Assembly (NCBI RefSeq): GCF_900130045.1 | Contig: NZ_FQXT01000003.1 | Location: forward strand, 372,001 to 436,000 | Source: Leeuwenhoekiella palythoae | Lineage (GTDB): Bacteria > Bacteroidota > Bacteroidia > Flavobacteriales > Flavobacteriaceae | Direction of reading: 5' to 3' | DNA: 64,000 nucleotides | Shown here: positions 8,896-17,584 of the stretch, in pieces | How the letters are laid out: the number at the start of each line of letters is the position of its first letter | Numbering within the stretch: the first letter of the stretch is position 1 | Translations under genes and position numbers: made by a program | The notes under the pieces: model-generated | What the model saw: only the letters and a program-made list of their open reading frames with translations | What the model was told of the DNA's origin: nothing | Databases searched by the model: none

Positions 8896-8933
8896 TTAAC
8901 ATTTAGGACTTTGGTGGTTTAACCAAATGTTAA
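8896..8933. promoter_or_regulatory. 9-bp inverted repeat upstream of the two-component operon
   Basis: TTAACATTT (8896-8904) and its exact reverse complement AAATGTTAA (8925-8933) are separated by 20 bp. A second, inner inverted repeat TTTGGT (8910-8915) / ACCAAA (8922-8927) sits between them. They occupy the gap between coaE and the kinase start. The symmetry and the lack of a T-run favour a protein-binding site, possibly autoregulatory, over a terminator; this is inference. Confidence 0.45.
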
Positions 8934-8943
8934 CAAGAATAAG

Positions 8944-9537
8944 CTATGTGTTTACGCGGTCTCCCAAGAGTTGAAGATGTATTTTTCTAGCTTGTTTTTT
9001 CGATTCTTCGAGGTCCATGTTCTCGATCAAAAAGTCTGCCAAAGGAATCTTTTTAGCATCTGGCCACTGCTTATTTATGCGGTCCTTGATTGCCGCTATT
9101 GAGGTTTCATCTCTTTTTAAAACACGTTGAATACGCACTTCTTCCGGAGCAGTTATGAGGATTATGGCATCGCAGGATTGCGCAGTACCATTTTCAAAAA
9201 GAATTGCAGCTTCTTTAAGCACATAAGGTGCGTGTTGCACTTCTTTCCATTGTTTAAAATGTTCTCCTACCGCAGGATGAACAATTTTATTGAGTTGCTC
9301 GAGCAAATGCTCATCTTTAAAAACCAATGCTGAAATAAATTTCCTATTCAGTTTCTGACCTTGATAAGCTTCAGCACCAAAGAGTGATATGATTTTTTCC
9401 TTGAGTGCTTCGGTGTGCATTAAGGCTTTGGCTTCGGCATCAGCATAATACACTGGAATATTAAATTCAGAATTAAAAAAAGAGGCAATGGTACTTTTGC
9501 CACTTCCTATTCCACCGGTTATTCCAACTGTTTTCAT
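8944..9537 (-). CDS. coaE: Dephospho-CoA kinase
   Basis: CoaE phosphorylates the 3'-hydroxyl of dephospho-CoA, the last step of coenzyme A synthesis. The P-loop is GGIGSGKST (residues 7-15), with the family motifs PVYYADAEAKAL, ...NKIVHPAV and a C-terminal DFLIEN. The 197-residue length is normal. It starts 1 bp downstream of the YbbR-domain gene and is followed by the sensor kinase. coaBC, acting earlier in the same pathway, lies about 6 kb upstream on the same strand in a different transcription unit. Confidence 0.96.
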   Translation of the reverse strand: MKTVGITGGIGSGKSTIASFFNSEFNIPVYYADAEAKALMHTEALKEKIISLFGAEAYQGQKLNRKFISALVFKDEHLLEQLNKIVHPAVGEHFKQWKEVQHAPYVLKEAAILFENGTAQSCDAIILITAPEEVRIQRVLKRDETSIAAIKDRINKQWPDAKKIPLADFLIENMDLEESKKQARKIHLQLLGDRVNT

Positions 9538-9538
9538 T

Positions 9539-10483
9539 TTATTTTACTAATAAATATTGCACCGTGCTTTCGCTCAATCGAATGTCGCGCACATAAACAG
9601 GAGCTTCTTTTACTTCAGGTGTCAACGAAGTTGAAGAATCATCTACCTGATCAAAATCTACCACCACCTTAAAGTCAGATGACTTAACCAGTTCGTAGTT
9701 ACTCAGATTCACATTAAAAATCACATTTATACGCTTCGGAAACACTTTTGCCGTAACATTAGCCGGAACATTAATTAACTGAAGAGGAACAGAAACACTA
9801 CCTTCAGTAAACTTATCAACCGAAAGCGAGTACAGCACTTTTTTAGGCTGAATTTCTACCATTGGAATGTTTGATGCAAAACGCAGGTTTAAACTATCTG
9901 CTACCGAATTGCGCACTTCTTCAAAACGCACCGCATCAGTGTACACACGCGTAATGGTATCAACCTCAGACTGCGGCCCACGAATAGTGACCGTGTCGGG
10001 TTTAATTTTAAAACCTTCAAGACTACCGTATCCTGCCGCAAAATCCACTTGATAATCAGGAATCACAGCAACTTGCTTTTCATAATTTCGATCCAAATCA
10101 AAAAATACGGTATCGGGCTGAAACGCTGTTATATCGCTTCCGGTCAAACTGCCTTGTAACGCATCGTCTTCCGGATTAAAAACATAAAAAGCTTTGCCTT
10201 TTGCTTTCTGAAGTTGAGAAAGATCTATAGGAAATTGCTGTGAGAAAAATCGGTATTTGAAGTAGTCATAACCACTTGCTTTGCCCGTCACTTTGACCTC
10301 ATTTGCAGAGGCCGATTTAAGAATCTGATCCTCACTTAAGTTTTGAAAAGTCAGCGGCACTTTTACCGAAAAACTAAAGTTTCGGTTGAGTTTGATCATC
10401 ACAGAAATCGTAGCCACTACCAATAAAATGGTAAGAAAAACCCTTAGGTTAGAATTTTTATTTTTCTTCTTTTTATCTGACAT
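9539..10483 (-). CDS. YbbR-like domain protein
   Basis: A 314-residue protein with one N-terminal TM helix (about 14-34) after a lysine-rich cytosolic start, followed by an extracytoplasmic part with YbbR-type repeats (segments such as VPLTFQNL, VTIRGPQSEVDTI and VPLQLINVPANV). In Firmicutes the family (CdaR) regulates the c-di-AMP cyclase CdaA, but no cyclase gene is adjacent here, so that role should not be assumed. It sits between a glycosyltransferase and coaE, 1 bp from coaE. Confidence 0.85.
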   Translation of the reverse strand: MSDKKKKNKNSNLRVFLTILLVVATISVMIKLNRNFSFSVKVPLTFQNLSEDQILKSASANEVKVTGKASGYDYFKYRFFSQQFPIDLSQLQKAKGKAFYVFNPEDDALQGSLTGSDITAFQPDTVFFDLDRNYEKQVAVIPDYQVDFAAGYGSLEGFKIKPDTVTIRGPQSEVDTITRVYTDAVRFEEVRNSVADSLNLRFASNIPMVEIQPKKVLYSLSVDKFTEGSVSVPLQLINVPANVTAKVFPKRINVIFNVNLSNYELVKSSDFKVVVDFDQVDDSSTSLTPEVKEAPVYVRDIRLSESTVQYLLVK

Positions 10484-10504
10484 CGCAAGGCTTTTGATTC
10501 AAAA

Positions 10505-11503
10505 TTACTCAAAAAATAAATGGGGATATTCTGCACGCGGGTCCTTTTTAAACCAACCGATTTTTATCTTCGATACTAAAAAAGCTTTTCCGTAGCCGGT
10601 AAACTGAACCATAACGGCCCACACGCTCAGTAGCCCGATCAAAATACTTTTATTGACAATTGAAGCGTGAATCGCAATGGCTGCAAAATAGAATGCATAC
10701 ATCAATATAGGCAATCCGATATCAGCTAATGCAAAAAGGATTGCAACGACTAAACCCAGCACAAAAAAACTGGGAAACCAAAAAGTCACTCGTGCTGATT
10801 CTGGATGCCACCGCGTTAAAATGGGTCTCACGGTGCCAAACTTTTTTACCTGCGTATAAAACTTAGACCAAGAAATACGGCGTTTGTGATACACATAAGC
10901 ATCGGAAAGCAATTGAGATTCAAAACCTAACTTCCACAATCTAAGGGTGAGGTCAGGATCTTCACCAGGGTGAATGGTACCAAAACCTTGAGAGGCTTCA
11001 AAAGCTTTTTTTGAAATGCCCATATTAAAACTACGCGGTTCAAATTTTTTAGACGCTTCCTTTCTGCCTCTAATTCCACCGGTGGTAAGCAATGAAGTCA
11101 TCGCATAATTAATCGCTTTTTGCAGGGTAGTAAAATCGCGATGCGCAGCATCTGGTCCACCAAAAAAATCAGTAAATTTTGCTTTTAATCCGGTTTCAAC
11201 AGCCTTTAAATACTCTGGCGGCAACACACAATCACTATCTAAGATTAAAAAATAATTACCTTGTGCACGTTGCATACCATAGTTTCTCGACGCCCCAGGA
11301 CCGGAATTCTCTTTAAAAAAATAACTGCAATTGAGTTCAGGAAATTGCTTAACAATGGCTTCTGAAGTTTCGGTGGAACCATCTTCAACTATAACAATCT
11401 CATAAGGTTTGTTATATTCCTGATGTTTCAAACTTTCAAGAAGTTCGTAAACTTCTTGCGATCTGTTATAAACAGGTACAATAATTGAAAAATGTACATT
11501 CAT
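10505..11503 (-). CDS. Family 2 glycosyltransferase with C-terminal membrane helices
   Basis: An inverting GT-A glycosyltransferase of about 332 residues. The catalytic domain begins FSIIVPVYNR, with EDGST and the DSDC metal-binding (DxD-like) motif. Residues from about 230 contain two to three hydrophobic helices, so the protein is anchored in the inner membrane facing the cytosol. The acceptor cannot be deduced; a cell-envelope polysaccharide or lipid is the usual substrate class. I use the ATG at 11503; an in-frame TTG at 11512 would add three residues. The gap to fabI holds a fabI terminator, so this gene probably begins a new unit. Confidence 0.88.
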   Translation of the reverse strand: MNVHFSIIVPVYNRSQEVYELLESLKHQEYNKPYEIVIVEDGSTETSEAIVKQFPELNCSYFFKENSGPGASRNYGMQRAQGNYFLILDSDCVLPPEYLKAVETGLKAKFTDFFGGPDAAHRDFTTLQKAINYAMTSLLTTGGIRGRKEASKKFEPRSFNMGISKKAFEASQGFGTIHPGEDPDLTLRLWKLGFESQLLSDAYVYHKRRISWSKFYTQVKKFGTVRPILTRWHPESARVTFWFPSFFVLGLVVAILFALADIGLPILMYAFYFAAIAIHASIVNKSILIGLLSVWAVMVQFTGYGKAFLVSKIKIGWFKKDPRAEYPHLFFE

Positions 11504-11539
11504 CTGAATCAATTAAAACTTCAAAGCTCAATTCCCTTT

Positions 11540-11576
11540 TAAAAAAAATGCCCGAAGTCAAAGACTTACGGACATC
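11540..11576 (-). terminator. Intrinsic terminator of fabI
   Basis: On the minus strand an imperfect hairpin, arms 11563-11575 and 11548-11559 (core AGTC/GACT and CCG/CGG), is followed directly by eight T residues (11548-11541). It lies 25 bp past the fabI stop. Confidence 0.75.
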
Positions 11577-11600
11577 TTAATTTCTTACTTAGTTAAGCTA

Positions 11601-12425
11601 TTATTGCTCTTCTTTTTCAACAAAAGCTTCCATAACAGCGTCACTAACTCCCATATTACTAAATCCACCGTCGTGGAATAAGTTCTGAAGCGTAACTTTT
11701 TTAGTCAAGTCTGAAAATAAACTTACCGTATAGTCTGCACAATCCTGAGCGGTTGCATTACCTAACGGACTCATTTTATCTGCATAAGCGATGAAACCAT
11801 CAAATCCTTTAACCCCTTGACCGGCAGTAGTAGGTGTTGGTGATTGAGAAATGGTATTTACACGCACTTTTTTATCTCTTCCGAAGAAATATCCAAAACT
11901 ACGCGCTATGCTTTCTAAATATGCTTTATTATCTGCCATATCATTATAGTCAGGAAAAACACGCTGAGCTGCCATATACGTCAAGGCTACAATGCTCCCC
12001 CACTCATTCATCGCATCTTTTTGATAAAGCACCTGCATGGTTTTATGAAAAGACATCGCGCTTACATCTGTACCTTTTTGCGTCCAGTCATATTTTTGAT
12101 CTGTATAGTGACGGCCTTTACGCACGTTGATAGACATCCCGATACTATGCAGTACAAAATCAATTTTCCCACCTAATTCTTCAACAGCTCCTGCTATTAA
12201 ATTTTCAAGATCTTCAACTGATGTTGCATCAGCAGGAATAATTTTTGAACCTGTTTTTTCAGCAAGTTTATTAATGCTTCCCATACGCATTGCAATTGGC
12301 GCATTGGTCAAAACAAAGGTTCCTCCTTCTTCGTGAACGCGCTCTGCAGTTTTCCAGGCGATTGAATTTTCATCAAGTGCTCCAAAGATGATACCTCGTT
12401 TTCCTTTTAATAAATTATAGGACAT
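11601..12425 (-). CDS. fabI: Enoyl-[acyl-carrier-protein] reductase (NADH)
   Basis: FabI reduces trans-2-enoyl-ACP in the final step of each type II fatty-acid elongation round. It is a 274-residue classical short-chain-dehydrogenase fold with the FabI-type start LKGKRGIIFGALDENSIAW. The active-site Tyr and Lys are in YNDMADNKA (Y-x6-K, the FabI pattern rather than the SDR Y-x3-K), and the region after it reads ARSFGYFFG. The start is ATG. A -7 element TATATTTG lies 24 bp upstream on the minus strand and a terminator follows the stop, so it looks monocistronic. FabI is the target of triclosan-type inhibitors in other bacteria. Confidence 0.96.
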   Translation of the reverse strand: MSYNLLKGKRGIIFGALDENSIAWKTAERVHEEGGTFVLTNAPIAMRMGSINKLAEKTGSKIIPADATSVEDLENLIAGAVEELGGKIDFVLHSIGMSINVRKGRHYTDQKYDWTQKGTDVSAMSFHKTMQVLYQKDAMNEWGSIVALTYMAAQRVFPDYNDMADNKAYLESIARSFGYFFGRDKKVRVNTISQSPTPTTAGQGVKGFDGFIAYADKMSPLGNATAQDCADYTVSLFSDLTKKVTLQNLFHDGGFSNMGVSDAVMEAFVEKEEQ

Positions 12426-12448
12426 AATAGTTGTTTAATTTAAGTGGT

Positions 12449-12456
12449 CAAATATA
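12449..12456 (-). promoter_or_regulatory. Predicted fabI promoter, -7 element
   Basis: TATATTTG on the minus strand matches the Bacteroidota -7 consensus TAnnTTTG. It lies 24 bp upstream of the fabI ATG. No good -33 TTG is seen at the usual distance. Confidence 0.5.
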
Positions 12457-12461
12457 CTGTT

Positions 12462-14117
12462 TTATTCATTGAGAAGTTGTCTCGCGTGATCAAAAGCTGC
12501 ATCAGAAGAAGCCTTGCCGCCTAACATTTCGGCCAACTCAGCGATGCGCTCTTCTTTGGGAAGCACTCGTATTCCTGTGGTGGTTTTTTGCGCGACATCT
12601 TCTTTATACACTTTAAAGTGTTGTGCTCCTTTACCTGCAATTTGTGGCAAATGCGTAATGCTTATCAGCTGCATACGGTTGCCCATAGCTTGCATAATAT
12701 GCCCCATTTTTAAAGCGACTTCACCGCTCACCCCTGTATCGATCTCATCAAAAATAAGCGTAGGCAATTGTGCATAATCACTTAAAACCGATTTTATAGC
12801 CAGCATGATACGTGACAATTCTCCCCCGGAAGCTGCCTTTTTCAATTCTTGAGCACGCATTCCTTTATTGGCTGTAAATAAAAAGTGAAGTACATCTTTA
12901 CCGTTGTCTAAAAATGTAGTACTGGACTCCAGACTTACTTCAAAACGCGCGTTGGGCATCCCCAAATTGCTTAGGATAGCCTCTAGTTTTGAAGTTAAAG
13001 GTTTAATGGCTTTGGACCGCTCTTTAGACAGTTTCCCCGCCAGTATGTCCAACTGCTTTTGCGCATCGGCGATCTCTAGTTTTAATCGCGCAATAGACTC
13101 ATCTAAATTATTTAGTGATTGCACTTCATCATCTAAACCATCGCGTATAGCTATCAAAGCATCTACAGAATCTACCTGATGCTTTTTCTGAAGATCAAAA
13201 AGTAATTTAAGTCTGTTCTCTAGTCGGGTTAGCTCTTCGGGATCGCCTTCTGTTTCAGAAGCTAAGTCATTTATCGCTTCGGAAATATCATCCAGTTCGA
13301 TGGTCACGGCGTCTAATCGCTCGCTCAGTTCATTAAGTTTTGGACCAAAACCAGAAAGTTTAGATAGGCGTAATTTCGCTGAAAGCAACATCTCATTAAC
13401 CCCAACTTCTTCCCTGCTCAGAATTTGATAAGCTTCGGCTAAACCTTCGGTGATTTGCTCCACATTATTCAACGCATCGTGTGCGCTTTCATGCTGCTCC
13501 TGTTCGCCGGGCTTCAAATTGGCAGCGAGCAATTCTTCTAATAAAAAGTTTTTATACTCTTCTTCTTTCTGCGCCTCGTCCTTCTGCTTAATCAGTTTTT
13601 TAAGCTGATTTTCTTTTCCTCTAAAGTCTTTATAAAGTTGTGTATAGGATTGAAGCGTTGCAGTATTTTCAGCAAAAGCATCCAACACCTGAAATTGAAA
13701 ATCTACATCGGTAACTTCTAAAGTCTGATGTTGACTATGAATATCAACCAAACGCGCTCCTAAAGCGGATAATTGACTTAGTGTTACGGGCGTATCATTT
13801 ACAAAAGCACGACTTTTTCCGCTAGCCAGAATTTCACGTCTTATGATGGTTTGCGACTCATAATCAAGATCCTCTGCTATAAAAAGGCTTTGAAGTTGGT
13901 AATTATGAATATCAAAAGTTGCCTCAATAACGCATTTCTCATCAGGATTACCAATACTACTGATGTCTGCGCGTTTGCCTAAAATCAAGCCTAAAGCCCC
14001 TAAAAGTATAGACTTCCCGGCGCCGGTTTCCCCGGTGATTACCGTAAATCCATCATTGAAATTTAGACTTACCGCTTCGATCAAAGCGTAATTTTTAATC
14101 TGTAAATGGGTTAGCAA
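12462..14117 (-). CDS. recN: DNA repair protein RecN
   Basis: RecN is an SMC-like ATPase that helps repair double-strand breaks. The 551-residue protein has the N-terminal Walker A GETGAGKS and start LTHLQIKNYALIE, a central coiled coil (about 160-370) interrupted at the apex, and the C-terminal ABC half with SGGELSRIMLA and the Walker B LIFDEIDTG. The length is normal. It is preceded by 184 bp of non-coding DNA with a -7 match, so it is probably transcribed apart from the bamD-DUF4835 group. I see no SOS-type LexA box, as expected for this phylum. Confidence 0.96.
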   Translation of the reverse strand: MLTHLQIKNYALIEAVSLNFNDGFTVITGETGAGKSILLGALGLILGKRADISSIGNPDEKCVIEATFDIHNYQLQSLFIAEDLDYESQTIIRREILASGKSRAFVNDTPVTLSQLSALGARLVDIHSQHQTLEVTDVDFQFQVLDAFAENTATLQSYTQLYKDFRGKENQLKKLIKQKDEAQKEEEYKNFLLEELLAANLKPGEQEQHESAHDALNNVEQITEGLAEAYQILSREEVGVNEMLLSAKLRLSKLSGFGPKLNELSERLDAVTIELDDISEAINDLASETEGDPEELTRLENRLKLLFDLQKKHQVDSVDALIAIRDGLDDEVQSLNNLDESIARLKLEIADAQKQLDILAGKLSKERSKAIKPLTSKLEAILSNLGMPNARFEVSLESSTTFLDNGKDVLHFLFTANKGMRAQELKKAASGGELSRIMLAIKSVLSDYAQLPTLIFDEIDTGVSGEVALKMGHIMQAMGNRMQLISITHLPQIAGKGAQHFKVYKEDVAQKTTTGIRVLPKEERIAELAEMLGGKASSDAAFDHARQLLNE

Positions 14118-14180
14118 CTAAAGCAATTTTTTAAGGTTTAATGCACACTTGTCACCATTGTATGATCTGCTGTGCTAGGA

Positions 14181-14188
14181 CAAATATA
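14181..14188 (-). promoter_or_regulatory. Predicted recN promoter, -7 element
   Basis: TATATTTG (minus strand) fits TAnnTTTG and lies 63 bp upstream of recN in the DUF4835-recN gap. The -33 position has no clear TTG. Confidence 0.45.
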
Positions 14189-14301
14189 AAAAGAGTTTAA
14201 TCGAAAATCTAGCTTAAACGTATTGAGAGTTTTGCTCTTTCATAATGATTTCTTCACATCAAGAAAAAACCAACTTACCATACTGAATAGTTGCGTGTTA
14301 C

Positions 14302-15192
14302 CTACAATTTAATTTGTTGCCAGAACGTAGATTTGGTAGGTGCCACTTTGTTGAGCACAGAAATAAGATTGCTTACATTAACCTGAGGACCGCTCGAAAA
14401 CATTTTTGAAACCTCTTCTGCTTTCGTATCAAAAAATACCCGGGTTAAAAAGTTATTTGGACGGCTGGCATACATTTGATTAAACAGTTCTAAGGTTGCT
14501 GCGATACCCTGCTTTGCCTCACGCGGATTGTCTGCCATATAATCCAAACCATTGCGATGGTATGCATACATAATATCAGAAAACGTTCTAAAGTTAGGAG
14601 AAAGCAAATCGTTATTTAATCTAAAGCGCGTTTGCGTCCCGCTTTGTGGTGACCAGCCTTCGGTAACTTGTTGTTGTGCAGTGTTTACTATTCGAGTCGC
14701 CTCTTGAAAATAAGGCTCACCTCCGTTGAGTTGGTACGAAGCAGCATCAAGACCAATAATAGTATACGCATAAAATGCCAACACCGAGATCAAATTAGAG
14801 TCAAACACATTAGGATTGTAATTCAAAGGCTGAAATTCGGTATATCTAAAATTGAATTGCTTGTCATTAAAATTTAAAATTGGAGTCGTATACGTGCTGT
14901 TGAATACGGGTCTCGAAGACTGCACTTGAAGTGAAGCTGTAAAATAATCAGAATCAATATTTGAAACGATAATGACTAAGCTACAATCTATTTTCTCCTG
15001 TTGCTTGACATTTAGATCAGTCCAGGTTGTATTGTTCATAAACTCCGTCAACTCCGTTTTTAATGTTCTAAAAACCTGACGGTTGCTTTGCCCCGTTTGT
15101 TCTGCATTAATAACCACCGAACAATTAAGCTCCTGCCCTTGCACGGCAACAGCTAAAAGGCAAGCGCAAAATACAACGAGTGATCTAATCAT
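14302..15192 (-). CDS. DUF4835 family exported protein
   Basis: A 296-residue protein with a cleavable signal peptide (MIRSLVVFCACLLAVAVQGQ) and no lipobox, so it is periplasmic or outer-membrane associated. It belongs to the Bacteroidota family DUF4835, recognised from its start ELNCSVVINAEQ, the FMNNTTW segment and its position directly after coaBC. The function is unknown; the conserved link with bamD, rpoZ and coaBC suggests an envelope role. The start I chose (ATG at 15192) overlaps the coaBC stop by 8 bp and gives a proper signal peptide; an upstream start at 15222 would spoil it. Confidence 0.87.
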   Translation of the reverse strand: MIRSLVVFCACLLAVAVQGQELNCSVVINAEQTGQSNRQVFRTLKTELTEFMNNTTWTDLNVKQQEKIDCSLVIIVSNIDSDYFTASLQVQSSRPVFNSTYTTPILNFNDKQFNFRYTEFQPLNYNPNVFDSNLISVLAFYAYTIIGLDAASYQLNGGEPYFQEATRIVNTAQQQVTEGWSPQSGTQTRFRLNNDLLSPNFRTFSDIMYAYHRNGLDYMADNPREAKQGIAATLELFNQMYASRPNNFLTRVFFDTKAEEVSKMFSSGPQVNVSNLISVLNKVAPTKSTFWQQIKL

Positions 15193-16396
15193 GAAGTAAT
15201 TGTTGTATGAGTTCAAATACATCTTGAGCGACCTCTGCTTTAGGTTTCAATTCCTGCGGAAGCACTGCTCCATACTTTGTGATGAAAGTTACTTTATTTG
15301 TTTCGGTTTTAAAACCTGCGCCTTTATCATTTAAGGAATTCAGCACGATCAAATCCAGATTTTTACGCTGCAATTTTCCCTGAGCATTAGCCACTTCATT
15401 TTCCGTCTCCAAAGCAAAACCTACTAACAGCTGCTTCTTTTTTTCAGCGCCTATGTACGCGAGAATATCTGCTGTAGGCTCCAGATCAATTTTTAAAGCA
15501 GCTTCTTTCTTTTTAATTTTTTGGTCTGCCACTAGAGCAGGCCTATAATCGGCAACCGCAGCAGATGCAATAGCAATATCAACGGTTTTGTAGTGCTTCT
15601 TTACTTCTTCAAACATCTCTGCTGCTGAAGTAACGTTGATTCGGTTGATTAAATTGTGTTTAAGCTGTAAATGCGTAGGACCCGAAATTAAGGTAACCTG
15701 AGCACCCAAATTGGCTGCGGCTTCGGCGAGTGCATACCCCATTTTCCCACTACTATGATTCCCTATAAAACGCACAGGATCTATAGCCTCATATGTGGGG
15801 CCGGCTGTGATCAACACTTTTTTATCTTTTAGCGGAAGGCGGCTAAGTATGTCGGCCTCTATAAATGCCACGATATCTTCAGGTTCTGCCATTCTGCCTT
15901 GACCTTCAAGACCACTTGCCAACTCCCCGCTTGTAGCCGGGATCATTATATTTCCAAAAGATTGCAGCTTCTCAAAGGAGTTGTGCGTACTGGGATGCTT
16001 GTACATATCCAGATCCATCGCCGGCGCAAAATAGACCGGACATTTTGCTGAAAGATAAGTCGCCAATAATAAATTATCTGAAGTACCCGAAGCCATTTTA
16101 GAAAGCGTATTTGCTGTGGCTGGAGCAATAACAAAGAAATCGGCCCAAAGGCCGAGTTCTACGTGATTATTCCATACGGCATTCTCATTTTCCTCTTGGG
16201 TAAATGTAGAAAGCACTTCGTTTTTTGAAAGGGTAGAAAGGGTTAATGGAGTAACAAACTCCTTAGCCTCAGGCGTCATAACCACACGCACTTCTGCGCC
16301 GGCTTTGATAAAGCCCCTAACCAAAAAAGCCGCTTTATAAGCAGCTATCCCGGCGGTTACTCCAAGTAAAACCTTTTTACCGCTTAATATTGACAT
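15185..16396 (-). CDS. coaBC: Bifunctional phosphopantothenoylcysteine decarboxylase / phosphopantothenate-cysteine ligase
   Basis: CoaBC joins cysteine to 4'-phosphopantothenate and decarboxylates the product to 4'-phosphopantetheine in coenzyme A synthesis. The 403-residue protein has the flavin-dependent CoaC domain first (LGVTAGIAAYKA, the NHVELG His motif, PAMDLDMY) and the CoaB domain from about residue 185 (VLITAGPTYEAIDPVRFIGN, then HSSGKMGYALAE). Normal length. It starts 3 bp after rpoZ and overlaps DUF4835, so it belongs to the bamD-rpoZ-coaBC-DUF4835 group. Confidence 0.96.
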   Translation of the reverse strand: MSILSGKKVLLGVTAGIAAYKAAFLVRGFIKAGAEVRVVMTPEAKEFVTPLTLSTLSKNEVLSTFTQEENENAVWNNHVELGLWADFFVIAPATANTLSKMASGTSDNLLLATYLSAKCPVYFAPAMDLDMYKHPSTHNSFEKLQSFGNIMIPATSGELASGLEGQGRMAEPEDIVAFIEADILSRLPLKDKKVLITAGPTYEAIDPVRFIGNHSSGKMGYALAEAAANLGAQVTLISGPTHLQLKHNLINRINVTSAAEMFEEVKKHYKTVDIAIASAAVADYRPALVADQKIKKKEAALKIDLEPTADILAYIGAEKKKQLLVGFALETENEVANAQGKLQRKNLDLIVLNSLNDKGAGFKTETNKVTFITKYGAVLPQELKPKAEVAQDVFELIQQLLHD

Positions 16397-16399
16397 GAA

Positions 16400-16723
16400 C
16401 TACTCTTTTGTAGTCGTATCGCGGAAGTAAATTTTATCTTCTAACCATTCTTGAACGGCCATAGCGTGAGGCTTAGGTAAACGCTCATAGAATTTAGAAA
16501 CTTCAATTTGTTCTTTATTTTCAAAGATCTCCTCTAGACTGTCGCTATACGTAGCAAACTCGTCTAATTTCTCTAAAAGCTCTCTTTTGATCTCTGTATT
16601 GATCTGAGTCGCACGCTTAGCGATGATAGAAATCGCTTCATAGATGTTTCCGGTAGGAGCATCGATCTCACTTCGGTTGTGAGTGATAGTATTTACAGGT
16701 GCATCTAGATTTTTAACATCCAT
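16400..16723 (-). CDS. rpoZ: DNA-directed RNA polymerase omega subunit-like protein
   Basis: A 107-residue protein of the Bacteroidota omega family. The core segment TGNIYEAISIIAKRATQIN matches the conserved omega helix (compare 'R.eLv.iaakRArQl'), which wraps the beta' C-terminus and helps assemble RNA polymerase. The protein is longer and more diverged than E. coli omega, as usual in this phylum. Its place between bamD and coaBC supports the call, since rpoZ lies beside coaBC/dfp in many bacteria. Confidence 0.88.
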   Translation of the reverse strand: MDVKNLDAPVNTITHNRSEIDAPTGNIYEAISIIAKRATQINTEIKRELLEKLDEFATYSDSLEEIFENKEQIEVSKFYERLPKPHAMAVQEWLEDKIYFRDTTTKE

Positions 16724-16741
16724 AATATTCGCTTTAATTAA

Positions 16742-17533
16742 TTAGGAATAATTTTCTAAAATTTGGTCAATATCTGCTTTTATAGCATCTGCCTCAGTGC
16801 GATATTCTCCTTCAGGAAAATAACGTATTAAGGTCTCATACATTTCAATCGCTTCTTCTAATCTTGGCTTTACAAGTACATTAATACTTTTTGAACCATA
16901 CTGATACTGCGAATCTAATTTATAGAAAAACGCAGCTTCGCGAAAAGGAGAACCGGGATAATCTGATAAAAAGTCATCAAATGAAGCAATTGCAGCAGGA
17001 TACTCCATAATCTTGTGCCATCCTTTTGCTACTTCATAAGACTTTTTCTGAAGCTTTACGCTTAAATCTTTGATACGCTCGTTAGCATCAGCAGCATATT
17101 CTGAATCTGGATATGCGGTGATGAACTGCTGTAAATAGTCAAGTCCTTTTTCTGTTTCAGATTGATCTAGCTGATAATTAGGCGAAAGCTCTGCATAACT
17201 TACAGCCGCTTTGTACTGCGCTTCTTCAGCCTTATCTGAATCAGGATACGCCGAAACAAAACGGTCAAATTGATAACCGGCCAGATAATAATCTTCTACT
17301 TGAAAATGAGCATCAGCATATAAGTACATCACACGTTCTGCCTGTGGCTTACCGCGATATGCAGGCACAATTTGCTCCCACAGTTTTAATGATTTACGGT
17401 ATTTACCTACATCATAAAGTGAATCTGCAAATGCATATTTAAGCCCCATATCCTCAGATTTCAGGGCTTCTTGATATTCACTGCAAGATGCAAGTGTGAT
17501 TACTGCTAATACGACTAAAATTGTTTTCTTCAT
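16742..17533 (-). CDS. bamD: Outer membrane assembly lipoprotein BamD
   Basis: BamD is the essential lipoprotein partner of BamA in outer-membrane protein insertion. The precursor starts MKKTILVVLAVITLASC, with the lipobox Cys17. TPR-like helical repeats follow, with the typical 'Y..G.Y..S..LWEQIVPAYRG', 'FVSAYPDSDKAEEAQY' and 'FLSDYPGSPFREAAFF' units. The mature length (about 263 residues in total) fits the family. I chose the ATG at 17533; the ATG at 17548 would add five residues before the signal peptide. It lies between dapA and rpoZ. Confidence 0.94.
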   Translation of the reverse strand: MKKTILVVLAVITLASCSEYQEALKSEDMGLKYAFADSLYDVGKYRKSLKLWEQIVPAYRGKPQAERVMYLYADAHFQVEDYYLAGYQFDRFVSAYPDSDKAEEAQYKAAVSYAELSPNYQLDQSETEKGLDYLQQFITAYPDSEYAADANERIKDLSVKLQKKSYEVAKGWHKIMEYPAAIASFDDFLSDYPGSPFREAAFFYKLDSQYQYGSKSINVLVKPRLEEAIEMYETLIRYFPEGEYRTEADAIKADIDQILENYS

Positions 17534-17584
17534 TAAGCTTAAAAACATCGGGCAAAAATAAGGTTTTTCTAGGGATTACAAAAC

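Noticed and set aside
11834-12130. 98-codon open frame antisense to fabI
   Set aside because: Lies fully inside a clearly identified fabI and shows no domain.
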